From: Sanguinoderma infundibulare
Taxonomy: Eukaryota > Basidiomycota > Agaricomycetes > Polyporales > Polyporaceae
Length of the DNA: 31,495 nt
Direction of reading: 5' to 3'
Assembly (NCBI GenBank): GCA_032821775.1
Contig: JAVLRN010000031.1
Span: 1 to 31,495 of the forward strand
Shown in pieces: positions 6,651 through 17,362 of this stretch. Below the pieces are notes generated by a model that worked only from the letters and a program-made list of their open reading frames with translations, did no database searches and had not been told where the DNA came from. Positions within the stretch are counted from its first letter, which is position 1, and every line of letters starts with the position of its first letter. The position numbers and the translations under genes were made by a program.

Positions 6651-9365
6651 ATGGCGCTGCCAAACGGCACGGCGGAAGCGCCCATTGAAATCTCTTCAGT
6701 CCCCGCCGTCGTCGGTATCAACTTGGCAACTCCTACGCCTCCATCTCCGTCCTCACAAAGGTTCGTGCCCACAACGACCGGCTTCCGACCTCGACTCAAC
6801 GATCGCATAGGAGGGAGCCGCGGACTGCATCGCCAATGAGGATGGAGAACGCCAGATTGCATGTGCTATCGCGTTCCACGGGGAAGAGTTGGTGAGTGCC
6901 ATGTCTATCTTGACGGAATGGAGCGGGTTCTCGCAGAACCCCTCATCTTTTCCACCTCGGTCCCAGCATGATGGAAGTGGTGCGAACGCATAACGGCCTT
7001 GTTCACCTTGTGAACTGCCTTGCGAGACCGGCGTGCAGTCCGCATCCATGTCTATTTGGGAGACCGAGAATGAGAGACCGAGATAGTGCGAGAGAGAGAC
7101 AGTGACCAAAGAGTCGATACGATGTGGCAAGATTGTGGCGAGAGGTGTCGAAGTGTTAGACACTGGGCAAGGCCACATTGGTGCCTAACACTTCAGCTTC
7201 TCGCCACATCGCCCCATCTTCCACTTCGACACCACCTTCTCCCACCATCGCCTTCGACGCTCCCTTCAGCATGGTCGACGACGACGACAAGTGCCTCGAC
7301 TGGTGCGATAAAGATGACGACGAGCAGTAGCCCTGTCCCCCACCAACCTACGACTACTCCCCACGACAATCAGCCTATCCTGGTGCCCTCTCCCTGTCCT
7401 TGCCTGCTCAGGCCAACCCATTTGACCTCTGTTGTCATTTAGTCACAGTCTTGTTACCTTTACCACACATTTTAGAACACGAGAATCGGCGAGCGGGCGG
7501 TTTCCAGGCGCGATCGCGACGCGTGGACTCACCGCTCAATTTTTTTCTTCCATCCGGAGTGTCTATTTGCTCACATTTCATGCACCTCTAGTACATTGGT
7601 AACCAAGCCAAGCACCAACTAGTCAAGAACTCCCAAAACACCATCACTGGCTTCCGCAACCTCCTCGGCAAGAAGTGTGTGCTCGGCCTACTCCATCCAA
7701 CCTATATATTGACTTGATGCTAGGTTCTCGGAGATTCCTGCCAACACCCTCTCCGTCTCAGCACCCGTCATCCAGCACCCCGAACTCGCGGATGAACCCG
7801 CCTACAAGGTCAAGGTGCTCCAGGCGGCCCCCTCTCCTCTTCCCCGCTCTGCAGCGCAGACCCCCGCCGCATCGGCCTCCGCAACCCCGCGATCGGAACC
7901 GGTCCAGGCGGAGCGCATCCTGACCGTCCCTGAGGTCACGACCATCTTCCTCAAATCGCTCATCAAGTCCGCCGAGGACTTCCTCGGCAAAAACGTCCAA
8001 GGCGCGGTCATCACCGTCCCCGGCTGGTTCGAGCAAGCCCAGAAGGACGCGCTCGACAAGGCCGCGACCGACGCCGGCATCGCCGTCCTCCAGCTGCTCG
8101 AAGAGGCCGGTGCGGCCGCCGTCGCCACCACCACGACTGGCCCACAATCCGAGGGCCTCAGCCTCAGCGCGGACCGCACGCAGCTGCTTGTCGACCTCGG
8201 CGCGTCCGCGCTCTCGCTCTCGCTCCTCTCCATCCGCGACGGCCTCGCGCACTCGCTCGCCACGCTCTCGGACCACACCGTCGGCGGCGACGCGATCGAC
8301 GACCGGCTGATCAAGCACTTTGCAAAGGAGTTCACCAAGAAGACCAAGACGCCGCTCGCGGTGTGCCCCGCGACGGACGCGCAGGACAAGCGCGCCGAGG
8401 CCAAGCTCCGGCTCGCGCTCGAGCACACCAAGCGGACGATCTCGGCGTCGCCCGGCGCGGCGACGTGCTCCGTCGAGTCGCTCAAGGACGGCATCGACTT
8501 CACCGGCACGATCACGCGCATGCGGTTCGACATGGAGGTCCGTGCGGTCTACGACCGCGTGTACGATAAAGTGCGGGAGCTCGTGGCCGCCGCGGGGCTC
8601 GACCTGCACGACGTGGACGAGATCGTGTACGTCGGCGGGTCCGCAAGCCTGCCCGGGCTCGATGAGACGCTCGCGGAGGGGTTCGCCGAGAGGGTCGTGA
8701 CGCCGTTCGGGCAGGGCACGGTCGTCGGGGGCGGGATCGGCGACCCGACGACGATCCTCGCGCGGGGGTGCGCGATCCAGGCGCGGATCCTCGCGCAGCT
8801 CGCGGAGGGCACGGAGGAGGAGCGCGAGGTCAAGGCGTCGTTCACGCACGGGCACCAGTACACGCAGGCGAAGGTGTCGTCCAAGACCGTTGGCTTCCTC
8901 TTCCCCGAGGAGGGCGCAGAGGGTGCACTGGGCGGGCAGTGGATCCCTGCTGTGCTGAGGGAGACCCCCGTCCCGGCGCGCCGCATCGTCGCGTTCGACG
9001 TCGACGTCGGTGAGGGCGATGGCGAGAAGAGGGTCGGGTTCGAGGTGTGGGAGGCGAAGGAGGGCGTGAAGGTTGAGAAGGTGAAGCTGCCGAAGGTTGA
9101 GGACGCGGAACCTGTAGAAGGCGAGGAGGAGGAGGAGGAGGAGGAGGAAGAGGAGGAGGTGAAGGAGCAGACGATCGAGAAGGAGAACCTCCTCGCGTCC
9201 GTCTCGTTCACCGCCACGCGCGCGACGAAGAAGGGCGGTCGATGGACTACACGACTAGAGGTAACCACGATTGTCGGCGAGGATGGCGCGCTGGAGATCA
9301 GTGCGGTCGAGGTTGGCGCGTCGGGGAGGGGCGAAAAGACCGTAGTGACGGTCGCTGCAGCTTGA
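6651..9365 (+). CDS. SSZ1: Ssz1-type atypical Hsp70 (ribosome-associated complex), exon 1 frameshifted
   Basis: Four exons: 6651-6760, 6811-6891, 7592-7674, 7724-9365. Ssz1 pairs with the J-protein zuotin at the ribosome exit tunnel and helps Ssb Hsp70 fold nascent chains; it binds ATP but is not thought to hydrolyse it. Visible are the N-terminal phosphate loop (PAVVGIN then, in the shifted frame, GNSYASISVLTK), YIGNQAKHQLVKNSQN from exon 3, ITVPGWF, LLVDLGASALSLSLLSIRDG, VGGDAIDDRLIKHFAKEF and IVYVGGSASLPGLDE, in Hsp70 order. A short C-terminal part with a run of 12 glutamates (9123-9158) replaces a full substrate-binding domain, as in Ssz1. One base is missing at about 6723-6724 (AACTTGGCAAC where AACTTNGGCAAC is expected). 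As written, translation from 6651 hits a stop at 7620-7622, and no upstream ATG rescues the frame. With the base restored the protein would be 638 aa. Other introns are 49-50 nt; intron 2 is 700 nt. Sequencing error or recent pseudogene: undecided. Confidence 0.88.
6909..7565 (+). other. Probable inserted DNA inside SSZ1 intron 2
   Basis: Intron 2 (6892-7591) is 700 nt, while all other introns of the two complete genes are 49-76 nt. Short direct repeats mark possible insertion borders: CCATGTCTAT at 6899-6908 and 7046-7055, and TGTCTATTTG at 7049-7058 and 7560-7569. Joining the first and last parts across this repeat leaves an ordinary intron of about 42 nt with donor GTGAGT and acceptor CTCTAG. 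The insert holds an imperfect inverted repeat (7135-7159 against 7184-7206) and a short acidic frame ending WCDKDDDEQ before a TAG at 7327-7330. I found no terminal inverted repeats, LTRs or transposase, so the type of insertion is unknown. Confidence 0.55.
7135..7206 (+). repeat. Imperfect inverted repeat (hairpin) in SSZ1 intron 2
   Basis: The left arm GTGGCGAGAGGTGTCGAAG plus TGTTAG (7135-7159) pairs with CTAACACTTC and TTCTCGCCAC (7184-7206) around a 24-base loop, with one small mismatched patch. The core of the left arm also pairs with CCACTTCGACACC at 7221-7233, so two alternative folds are possible. Confidence 0.7.
9123..9158 (+). repeat. GAG trinucleotide run encoding 12 glutamates
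   Basis: Eight GAG, one GAA and three GAG codons in SSZ1 exon 4 form an acidic linker at residues 559-570 of the frame-corrected protein. Such runs normally vary in length between copies; here copy 2 (21063-21098) is the same length. Confidence 0.9.
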
Positions 9366-9563
9366 GGTTCTTGTTCTGTTGTACGCCGCGATTGACGATA
9401 TACATATGGCTCTGCGTCGGTTGAAAGTGTCTCAAGCGCCAGGCTCACGCGCAGAACATCACGGGGGACAGAAAGCGCAAATATGGCGCAATGGGCAGTC
9501 AAGGCACGCCGCGGCCGTCTCCCACTGCAGCTTCTTGCTTCTTGCCGTGCATCAGTCAGCACA

Positions 9564-10660
9564 ATGTCGAGCGTAACGAACCCTCTAACTAGCGTCGAGG
9601 CCTATGTTTTCGACGTGTTTGGTACTGTCGTAGATTGGTATGGTAGTGTTACCCGAGCTTTGGGAGCATTCGCCCCAGCATCTCTGAAGGATGAAGGTCA
9701 GGTCGCATCCTTTCTCCCGCCTTCGCTGCTGAAGCTATCATCGCTTTCCAGACTGGGGAAGCTTCGCAAAGGAATGGCGAAAGGGTTATGGCGAATATAC
9801 GTAGGTGACATCGGGGCTGTCCCCAGTTGAGTGATTTAACCACCTTTTCAGTCGCCGAGTGGCTAATGGAGGGCAAGGCTCCAACAACGCGGATGTGATG
9901 CATCGAGAGGTAAAAGGCTTCCGTACGACCGACACCGATCTCGTCGCTCACAACAAGGCTTCTTAGATTCTCAACGGCATACTAGAGTCCCCTCGCTGGA
10001 AGCACCTCGGTCCGTTGTGGGGCGACGCCAAGAGGGAAGAGCTTGTGAAGTTCTGGCACAAGCTCGATGGTAAGTGCGGCACTCATCTACGCTGCCGTCG
10101 TGACTGACCTGGTGGATTGTCAGGGTGGCCGGACAGCAGCACTGGTCTGTACGCAATGAAGAAGAAGAGCATCATCGGGACTCTATCGAACGGCAATGTG
10201 CGCCTTCTCGTTGACATGGTGCGCAGGAACCGTCCGTCTGGCCGTCATGTCGCATCCTGACGCCTCTCTTCTTCGAAGGCCAAGCACGCAAATCTTCCTT
10301 GGGACGTCGTGTTCTCTGGGGAACTCCTGGGTTCGTACAAGCCGTAAGTGAATGGATGACACGCATGCCGTTCAAGCGTTCTGACGTTATAATCGGATCA
10401 CTCGCATTCACACACGCAGGAACCCCAAGGTCTATTTGGGAGCCATACACCACCTCGACGTCTCGCCGCAGAAGTGCGCAATGGTCGCGGCCCACATATA
10501 CGACCTCCGCGCCGCCGCCAGCCACGGGACGAAGACGGTATACGTCCGGAGGCCGACCGAAGACGGTGATTTTAGGGACACCGTCAAAAGTAAGGCAGAT
10601 GGCGGCGAGGTCGACGTCGTCGTGGATTCCTTCGCAGAGTTGGCTGCCTTGACGCCCTGA
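9564..10660 (+). CDS. Type II haloacid dehalogenase-family hydrolase, intact, seven exons
   Basis: Exons 9564-9696, 9752-9800, 9852-9909, 9967-10069, 10124-10218, 10279-10343 and 10420-10660; all six introns (51-76 nt) have GT...AG ends and the frame stays open across every join, giving 247 aa. HAD-superfamily enzymes cleave C-halogen or phosphoester bonds through an aspartyl intermediate. Motif I is YVFDVFGTVVDW with nucleophile Asp17, motif II IIGTLSNGN with Ser136, motif III LLGSYKPNPKVY with Lys167, and the acidic motif IV AAHIYDLRAA with Asp196. The L-2-haloacid dehalogenase-like type fits the DxFGT motif and the overall length, but the true substrate in fungi is generally unknown. The start at 9564 (context CAGCACAATGTC) is preferred over an in-frame ATG at 9483, which would add an unconserved 27-residue tail. 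SSZ1 ends 198 bp upstream on the same strand. It is the only undamaged recognised gene in the unit. Confidence 0.92.
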
Positions 10661-10973
10661 AGTGCGCAGACACGGCGTGTTACCATGAAGTCGTCTGCGT
10701 AGCCAGCGACTTACAATTTTCCACAGCTAGCAGCGATCAAGAGCGATGCGCATCTCGGATGGGGGGTGGAAGACGTGATTGCGGCACATCTGCCGCCACC
10801 GCGGCGTCCGGGCAAACGCGTTCTCCCAGGCACCCGGATGCGGACGGCGGGGGCCAAGCGTGTCCGGGGGGAGATTGCGGAGGGGACATGCGGAGAGTGC
10901 GATCACGGGGGATCTCGCGCGAACGGTGCAAATCTCCCGGATCGATCAACTGCCTCTGTACTCTTGGGGGGGA

Positions 10974-11056
10974 GTATAGTTGAGTCGGGGGGTACTCTCT
11001 GGGGAAGGTATAGTTAGGTATGAGCTCTCTGGGGAAGGTATAGTCGAGTCGAGGGG
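10974..11056 (+). repeat. Short G-rich direct repeats containing GGTATAGT
   Basis: CTCTCTGGGGAAGGTATAGT occurs exactly at 10995-11014 and 11025-11044, a 30-base period. A related pair GTATAGT(T/C)GAGTCG flanks it at 10974 and 11038. The plus strand also carries several runs of five or more G. It looks like a decayed minisatellite. Confidence 0.75.
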
Positions 11057-11324
11057 AGGTATTTTGCACTCGGGGATGTGTACGCTCGAGGGAGGGAGGT
11101 CAGAGCAAGGTCGAACCTGGAGCACACTTCATGTTCTCGCACGGAAATCTCTCCGCGCACACGTCAATGCATGCTACAGTACAGGTGCATTTTCTAACTG
11201 ATCCCCGCCGTCTGCGCTCGAGAGGAAACGCAGCACCATCCCGCGGACACCGACACCGCGCCAAGGCCACGCGCGCCAAGCTACTCTCCAAGCGAGCCGC
11301 GGCTCTCGCGTCCGCTCTCTCCTT

Positions 11325-11368
11325 CCACCACGACCACCACGACCATCACGACTACCACGACCAACACC
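11325..11368 (+). repeat. Imperfect CAC/GAC microsatellite
   Basis: About 44 bases made of CCAC and CGAC steps with interruptions. Depending on frame it would encode His/Asp or Thr runs, which explains low-complexity translations here. Confidence 0.75.
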
Positions 11369-12410
11369 ATTTTTGCTCAGTTCTTGCGGCTCTGTGCCTG
11401 GGAGGACCTGGTCAACACTCGGACTTGGACTTGGCTTTGACGACTTGCTCACACTCACCTCGCTCGTTGTGACACACTCGCACTCGCGCTGGGATGGGGC
11501 ATGAAGAGGCTTTGGCGCATGAGGGGATGCGGCGCGGGACAGATGGGATCTCGAATCTGGGCGTGAGGATGGTTTGGTGGTGGAGCGGTGGCAGCCTCAG
11601 GTGGAGGCGAGGAACAGCAATTTGAGAAGTCGAAGGACCTTGGGGAATGCTCTCCGTGTCGTCCATATTCAAGAGCGCCAGCACTCGCTCTCATCTTGCT
11701 CGAACACGGCTCTACCTGGGAGACTGGTCAGCGCTTTGTCACTTGGGACCCGCGCGCGCTTGCACCGCGCACTTCCACAGCCGAATGCAGATACGAGGGA
11801 TTGGGGAGTGCACGCGGCTCACCTGACCGTAGTTGAGGAACGACTCGACCATGCTGAGTCGTCGTCAGGCCGCAAACTACTCGTTGTCGTTGTACAAGAC
11901 CGGCTGGTGAGGGAGATCTGGCCTTCTCTTCGCCAGGAGCTCATTGGAGCGCACCGAGGGCGAGTTCTTCATTAGGCATGGGCATGGCGGCGTTCGGGAG
12001 CTCGAGAGGGGCACGGTATGTCGTTCAGGTGCGCTCGCAATGGCTGCGCGTCTCGACGCGAAGAAGGTTGCATGGAACAGACGAATACTCGTCCACTGAT
12101 GATTCTTGGGCGTTGACAGGTCCGCGACTCTTGAACGTGACCTCCGCAGTATCAGGAGTGCCGGGGGTGTGCAGCGCGTCGCCAGGTGCATGGAGTCCCG
12201 CATGCTCAAACTCGGGACGTCGAGAGCCGACAGATGACTCGGGAGTATCAGGAGCGCCGGGGGTGTGAGGTGAGCGGATGAGTGTCGGTTAGAGCGTGCG
12301 CTGATGCTGATGTCCCAGTTGACAGGTACCGGAGCCTCGAATGTAGCATTGAGGAGCGCCGAGAGTCCCGAAGTCGTGTACCGAGTACGAGCAGCCAAGG
12401 TCCGTGAGTG

Positions 12411-13389
12411 TGCGAGGGTCCGGTCAGCGAGGAGACGTTCGGCATGAAGGCATTCAGCCATGGAGGAAGAAAAGGGCAGCCTCGTCCACTACGCTGTCGT
12501 GCACAGACTCAAGGAGAAGATCTCGGCAGGCGTAACCCGGAAGACATGACGGTCTATCCACGCTTGTCCGGAAGCGATGGCCGTGGATCGTGATGTGCTC
12601 GGGAGCCTTGGAGGTGCGTCTTCACGCTAACAAGGATATGTCAGGTCAGGATTGCGAAAGCACGATGTCAGCAACTCACTGCTTTGGAATAACGACGAGT
12701 AACGATACTGGTCGTAGATATCGTCCGCGGCCTTCCAGTCACCCTCGCCATGAGACCCATAATCTGTTTCCGAGAGAGCTTGCGGACACCGACGAGCGGA
12801 GAGATGTGGGCGAACACGGAGCTGGAGCTAGTGCTAGCACTGGAGCAGGAAGCGTCGCACTCCGAGGCAGGAGTTCGGAGTACTGGGAAACAGAACGTTC
12901 AGACAATTCCGAATGGGCGGTGAGCTGGTTCGAGCACGTTTGTATCCCCAAAATGACACTGCGAGTATTCTCGAACTAGAACGACTCCGAGCGAGGAGCG
13001 CACTGAGAAAACTGATTGTCCAGCATAGACTCCGGCGACCGGACGTGGCGGACAGAAGGGACGTTGCCATCACCAGAATCTGAGTCATCTCCGCCGCCAG
13101 CGAAGGTCAATGACTGCTGAGAGACCCGAGGTTGTCTGGAGAGCCAGTACCGAGTGCGAGAGGGACCGCGGTGCCCGTACAATTCAGGTGCGCATGCGCG
13201 TGCGAGGGTCCGGTCAGTGAGGAGATGTCTGGCGCAAAGGCGTTCAGCATGGAGGAAGAAAAGCGCAGGATATGCCATCGCGCACAGACTCAAGGAGAAG
13301 ATCTCGGCGGGCGTAGCCCGGAAGACTCGATGGGTCTATCTGGGCTTGTCCGGACGTGATTTCCGTGGGTCGTGATGCGCTCGGAAGCC
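12411..13389 (+). repeat. Diverged repeat pair A/B in copy 2
   Basis: Copy 2 counterpart: member A at 12411-12607 and member B at 13201-13389, with unrelated sequence between them. Confidence 0.8.
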
Positions 13390-14008
13390 CAGTGCGTCAA
13401 GAATCCTGGGGGTACAGCGAGCTGCCACCCAATGCGAGAGAGGTCGCGCAAAAATGTACTCGGAATGGGTGACGTGTGCTCCAATGACAATGGGAAAAAG
13501 AGAATGCAAATGGGGATAGAAACGGATGACCACTACCGCAGTAAGGGTCTCAGGGAACCACGAAAATGGTGTGGAGGCGAAGAGGGAGAAATGCGACTCA
13601 CAGTGCGGCCGGAAATACAACAATAGGCTTCTCGAGTCTTTCAAACAGAACGTATGTTGGCATGCTGGGCAACGAGTGACCAAGGGGCAAAGACGACACG
13701 GAGCTGTAGTGGGAAGCTAGTCGAACGGGGAAACGGGAGCGGTTGAGAGGACAGTCGTCGAGCCTCAAGCAGCCTACCCAGCCAAACCACCAGCCAAAAA
13801 TCGTATGATCAACGGTACACCATGCATTAATTGGAGACGGAGCGCTCACAAACAGCCTGGACCTCGGGTGTGGTATCGGGAGCCGGAATGGAGCGCCTGA
13901 GTGCCGACCACCACGCAGATCTGATATCATACTGAGCTGTACCGCCTGCAAATATATAATCCGTCAGCAGCCTACATCACCGCCGTTACACGCAGGAGAG
14001 CTAATTGA

Positions 14009-14122
14009 GATCTCGTCGGTGTCAACAAGGACTCTTACCTCGTTCTCGATGCCCTTCCCGCAGAATCCGACTCACGCGTCAAGGCCATGGAGGTTGACAA
14101 GCACCCAACCGAGACCTACAAT
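14009..14122 (+). pseudogene. RPT5: Fragment of proteasome ATPase Rpt5, copy 2
   Basis: Identical to the fragment at 2069-2182 and carries the same truncation on both sides. Confidence 0.82.
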
Positions 14123-17107
14123 TCGCCATCGGCTGCTGATGGGCTGCGCACACTCGGACTCCGAGACCACGACCTCCTCGGCATGCTCTTCGGCCTGCCC
14201 GGACCATGTGGTAGCGGAACGACCTCGCTGCCCGGAGTCTGGATAGAATTGTGGCTTCCAGCCGGGATGTCCCTGGGCGCGATGATCGGAACTGGGGCCG
14301 GAAAGGCAGACCTGAAACACACAAATGCAACCGGGGATGGTCCAGAGCGTCAGGAGCGCCCCCACATTCAAACAGACACAAGCACAAACAACACTCACCG
14401 ACTGTTCCGTCCGCGCCCATTTTCGCTTATTGCTCACCGTTTCGCGTGCCTTGATCTCCGTAGCGCGAATCTTGGCAAATTACCTATTGCACGGAATGAC
14501 GTCGACCGGTCCAGTTCGTGCGAGGGGATCTGGACCCCCCGCAGAGTCGGAGCCGGTGCGTAGTCGTTGCTGCCACTCTCGCGGTGGTGCGGGCCCGCCG
14601 ATTTGACCGCTCCGATGTGGCCTGCGCGTCAGCCGTCTTCTGAACAATGCCCTCCTTACGCTTGCGCATCCCGTGGCTGATGCTGTCCAGAACCACGTCA
14701 ACTGCGAGGAATCCACTCATGCGCCCGACGCCAGTAGATCTTGTCCGAACAGCGGTCCTTGCTCGCGAAGACGGTATTGACAGGCAAAGGAGATAACGGG
14801 GGTCGGGGCTCCAAGGCGGAACGGCAATAGCGCGGATTCTCGCCCCACGTCCGCTGGTCATCCCGACTCGAGTGCTCGACAGCCGCTTTGACGTGACACA
14901 TGAGACCAAGCAAGGCGCGCGGATCCTCGGGCACGGCGTTCAGGTACAGCCACTCATGATTCGAGGAGGTACGTGCGAGTACGCAACGTTGGTGAGCTCG
15001 AAAACGCGCTTGATTGTCGAAGGATCTTCGTCTACTTCCATGCCAGCAGTCTGCGTGCCGTCCTAGTGGTGGGAGCTTGAAGCGTCGATGGATGCTGGCT
15101 GAAGGGCCTCGGAATGCAGTCGGAAAGCCAAGCCAAGCACTTGGTTGCGGGTTCGAGCCGAGTCCTAGTCGCTTGGTGTGGGGCCTCCTCGCCTCATCCG
15201 GTTGGGTGCTGCCATCCCGAGATACGTCCAGGGCTCGTGGCCGTTATGACATGCTCTGTAAAAGATGGTGAGGGTCCTGTATGCCCATCAGAACGACCGC
15301 CGGGAGTGGAGGAGGAGCAGAAGAGGGGATGTGCTCCCGGCACCTGTTTGGCGGCGAAATCCGTCAAAATGGGATTCTCCAAAGATGGTCGGGCGACGCT
15401 CTGAACGTTACAGAGACGTTGTGCGGGACATCCCGAGTCCGCAAAACAAGTTCACACCGCGCCCCGACACGACCTCGAGGCGGGACAACCGTCGCACTCC
15501 CGGCCGCAATGAAATCGCACCGAAACCGCCATTTTTTGACCTCGTCGGATCGCCGCGCAAAGGCTGTGAAACATTGTGAAACGTGCTCGAGGATGAACCG
15601 CACTTGATTTCTGCTGTAACCGAGGCGTACAAAATAAGTTATGACAATTTTTCCCAGTCCCGACCTACAGAATTCAACCCTGGTCGCACACGCCGGCTCG
15701 TATCCACCTCGAATCGAGTGTCCTAGCCTCCAGAGGAACAGCCGACGTCGTGTCAATGCACGCACAGGCCGCCAGATGCGGGATGCAAGACGTCGGGATG
15801 ACCTCTCAGTCGGGCGTGCCATGGATCGTCCGTTTCGGAAGCAATTTTGAAAGTGCTCCGATCGCCATAGAAGCTAGTGTGGACGGTGCGGGCATGTTCG
15901 GACGTGCGTACACGGCGGCCGAAGTCACGGTGGGGTCCGGAGCGGAAGAGAAATTGCAATTTCTGTGCAATTTCGCTTGGGGATCCGCTAGAAATTGCGC
16001 AGCGGCCGAGTCTCGGTCCGTGCCATCACGCCCTGTTCTAGGACGAGGAGAGCGGATGCGTCTGAAGCTGCTCAGGATCTTTAGCGGCTTCCAGAGCTCT
16101 GCACCGTGATCCCAACCTCCCTCACCTGTATGCAGTCCACATGATGAGAGACTTTCTGGCGTGCGTCATCGCTCCGAGATACACGCTGGCTGGACGTCCA
16201 CTCCCTGTTTCACGTGTTAGCATCCTGTAATGCGATGATCGAACCACACGAGTATCTTATGAGAATATAGGCACCATCGCGTATTCCCTCGGGTGGGGGT
16301 GGACTCGGCACTCAGTCTCGAACGCCGTCGGACCATCTCTGAATCCGAAACGTCGAGCGCGGTGAAAGGATTGGCGGAACGTGAATTGCACTATGAATGG
16401 TGGAAAATCAATATTGATACGTGCACTGACATTCCCGCCACCCCGACAGTCGAGGGCCGCGGCCGACGGCAAACGCACCATATACCCACATGCTCCGCGT
16501 CCTGTTCGAGAGCGAGGCGCTCCTAGACAAAGTGTTTCGAGGCTGACGATCGAGGTCCCATGGCACCAGCTCTCCAGAACCAGAACCGGCCGGACGCTCG
16601 ACCCGCTTCGTCTCCCGCCCCGCCTGCTCGCCCTCCAAGTCCCCAAACACATCTGTTAGCAAGCATGCCTCCGTTGCTTGTGCTCGGGTCGCGCTCGTTC
16701 TCCGAAGGGTTGGGTGGTTGGACCGGCGGGCGGAATGGGAGACGGATGGGCTCGGTTGCGGGAAGCGATCTTGATCGGCGCCCGGTGTGCGGCCAGACGG
16801 TCTTGAGTCTCGGCACGGACGCGTCCTCTTCACACCCGTTATGAGCCATCAGAGGTGTGCCTGCGGTCCGTGCACGATGGCGCTAGAAGGAGGGCATAAA
16901 AGTTGGGGAAGGAGCGGTGGGGACGGGCTCAACGTCCTGTCCCTGTCCGCTCTCTGCACTCGTGCTCACCGCGCAACCTGAACCGACGTCGATCCCGCCA
17001 TTCTCCACGTTTCCCGCCGCTCTCCACATCTCCCGGCACTCGTCTCGATGTCCGAACGGCGGTAGGCCGGAGCTCAAGTTTTCTGCAAGTGCACGGTGAG
17101 TAACGGC
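14123..17107. other. Unrecognised stretch, copy 2
   Basis: Same content as 2183-5167, including the palindrome (15949-15964) and the possible minus-strand remnant. Confidence 0.55.
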
Positions 17108-17362
17108 CTGAACTGTCAGTATCGGATGAATACTGACCGAGCGTCGAGGAGGACAGACGTTGATGAAGGGCTTGACCTTGCTGCGCTTGGCGACCTTGTT
17201 CGCATCGCTCGATGGGGGTAGCACTGGATGCCGGCGACGACCGCGTGTGGGTAGGGCCGCCCCTTGGTGCGCTCGTCGAGCTGCTTGATGACGACGACCT
17301 TGAGTGGGAGGAATGAGGTGAGCATCCACCCGCTCTGACCGCACGTCCTGTTAGCACTCACC
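17108..17362 (-). pseudogene. RPL27: Broken eL27 fragment, copy 2
   Basis: Identical to 5168-5422, with the same frame slip between the two conserved blocks. Confidence 0.8.

Larger units (their letters stand above)
1..11940. repeat. Tandem unit, copy 1 (complete)
   Basis: First full period of the array. The border is set only by where the window starts; it has no biological mark, and reading frames run straight through the 11940/11941 junction. Confidence 0.95.
10661..14008. other. Gene-poor spacer across the copy 1 / copy 2 junction
   Basis: From the HAD stop to the next Rpt5 fragment, 3.35 kb, with no recognisable gene. It contains the G-rich repeat (10974-11056), a CAC/GAC run (11325-11368) and the copy 2 version of the diverged repeat pair. 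Moderate open frames cross 11940/11941 on both strands (11574-11975 plus, 11877-12461 minus), but neither resembles a known protein. The sequence runs through the junction without any visible scar. Confidence 0.55.

Noticed and set aside
7050..7062. 13-base match GTCTATTTGGGAG between SSZ1 intron 2 and HAD exon 7 (10430-10442)
   Set aside because: One 13-base match is expected by chance in a 12-kb unit, and in the HAD gene it is normal coding sequence.
7758..8855. Long open frame (365 codons) on the minus strand, and similar ones at 7802-8533 and 8549-9562
   Set aside because: These lie antisense to the SSZ1 coding exon. They are Arg/Ser-rich shadows produced by strong GC codon bias; the plus-strand frame has clear Hsp70 motifs.
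9483..9563. Upstream in-frame ATG as the HAD start
   Set aside because: It would add 27 residues with no similarity to the family; the ATG at 9564 sits the usual distance before the FDVFGT motif.
11574..11975. 133-codon plus-strand open frame across the junction
   Set aside because: Reads smoothly near its end but matches no family known to me and shows no splice structure; treated as chance.
11877..12461. 194-codon minus-strand open frame spanning the copy 1 / copy 2 junction
   Set aside because: No recognisable domain. The repeated PPALLIL simply reflects the 24-bp direct repeat, and the frame overlaps an equally plausible plus-strand frame.
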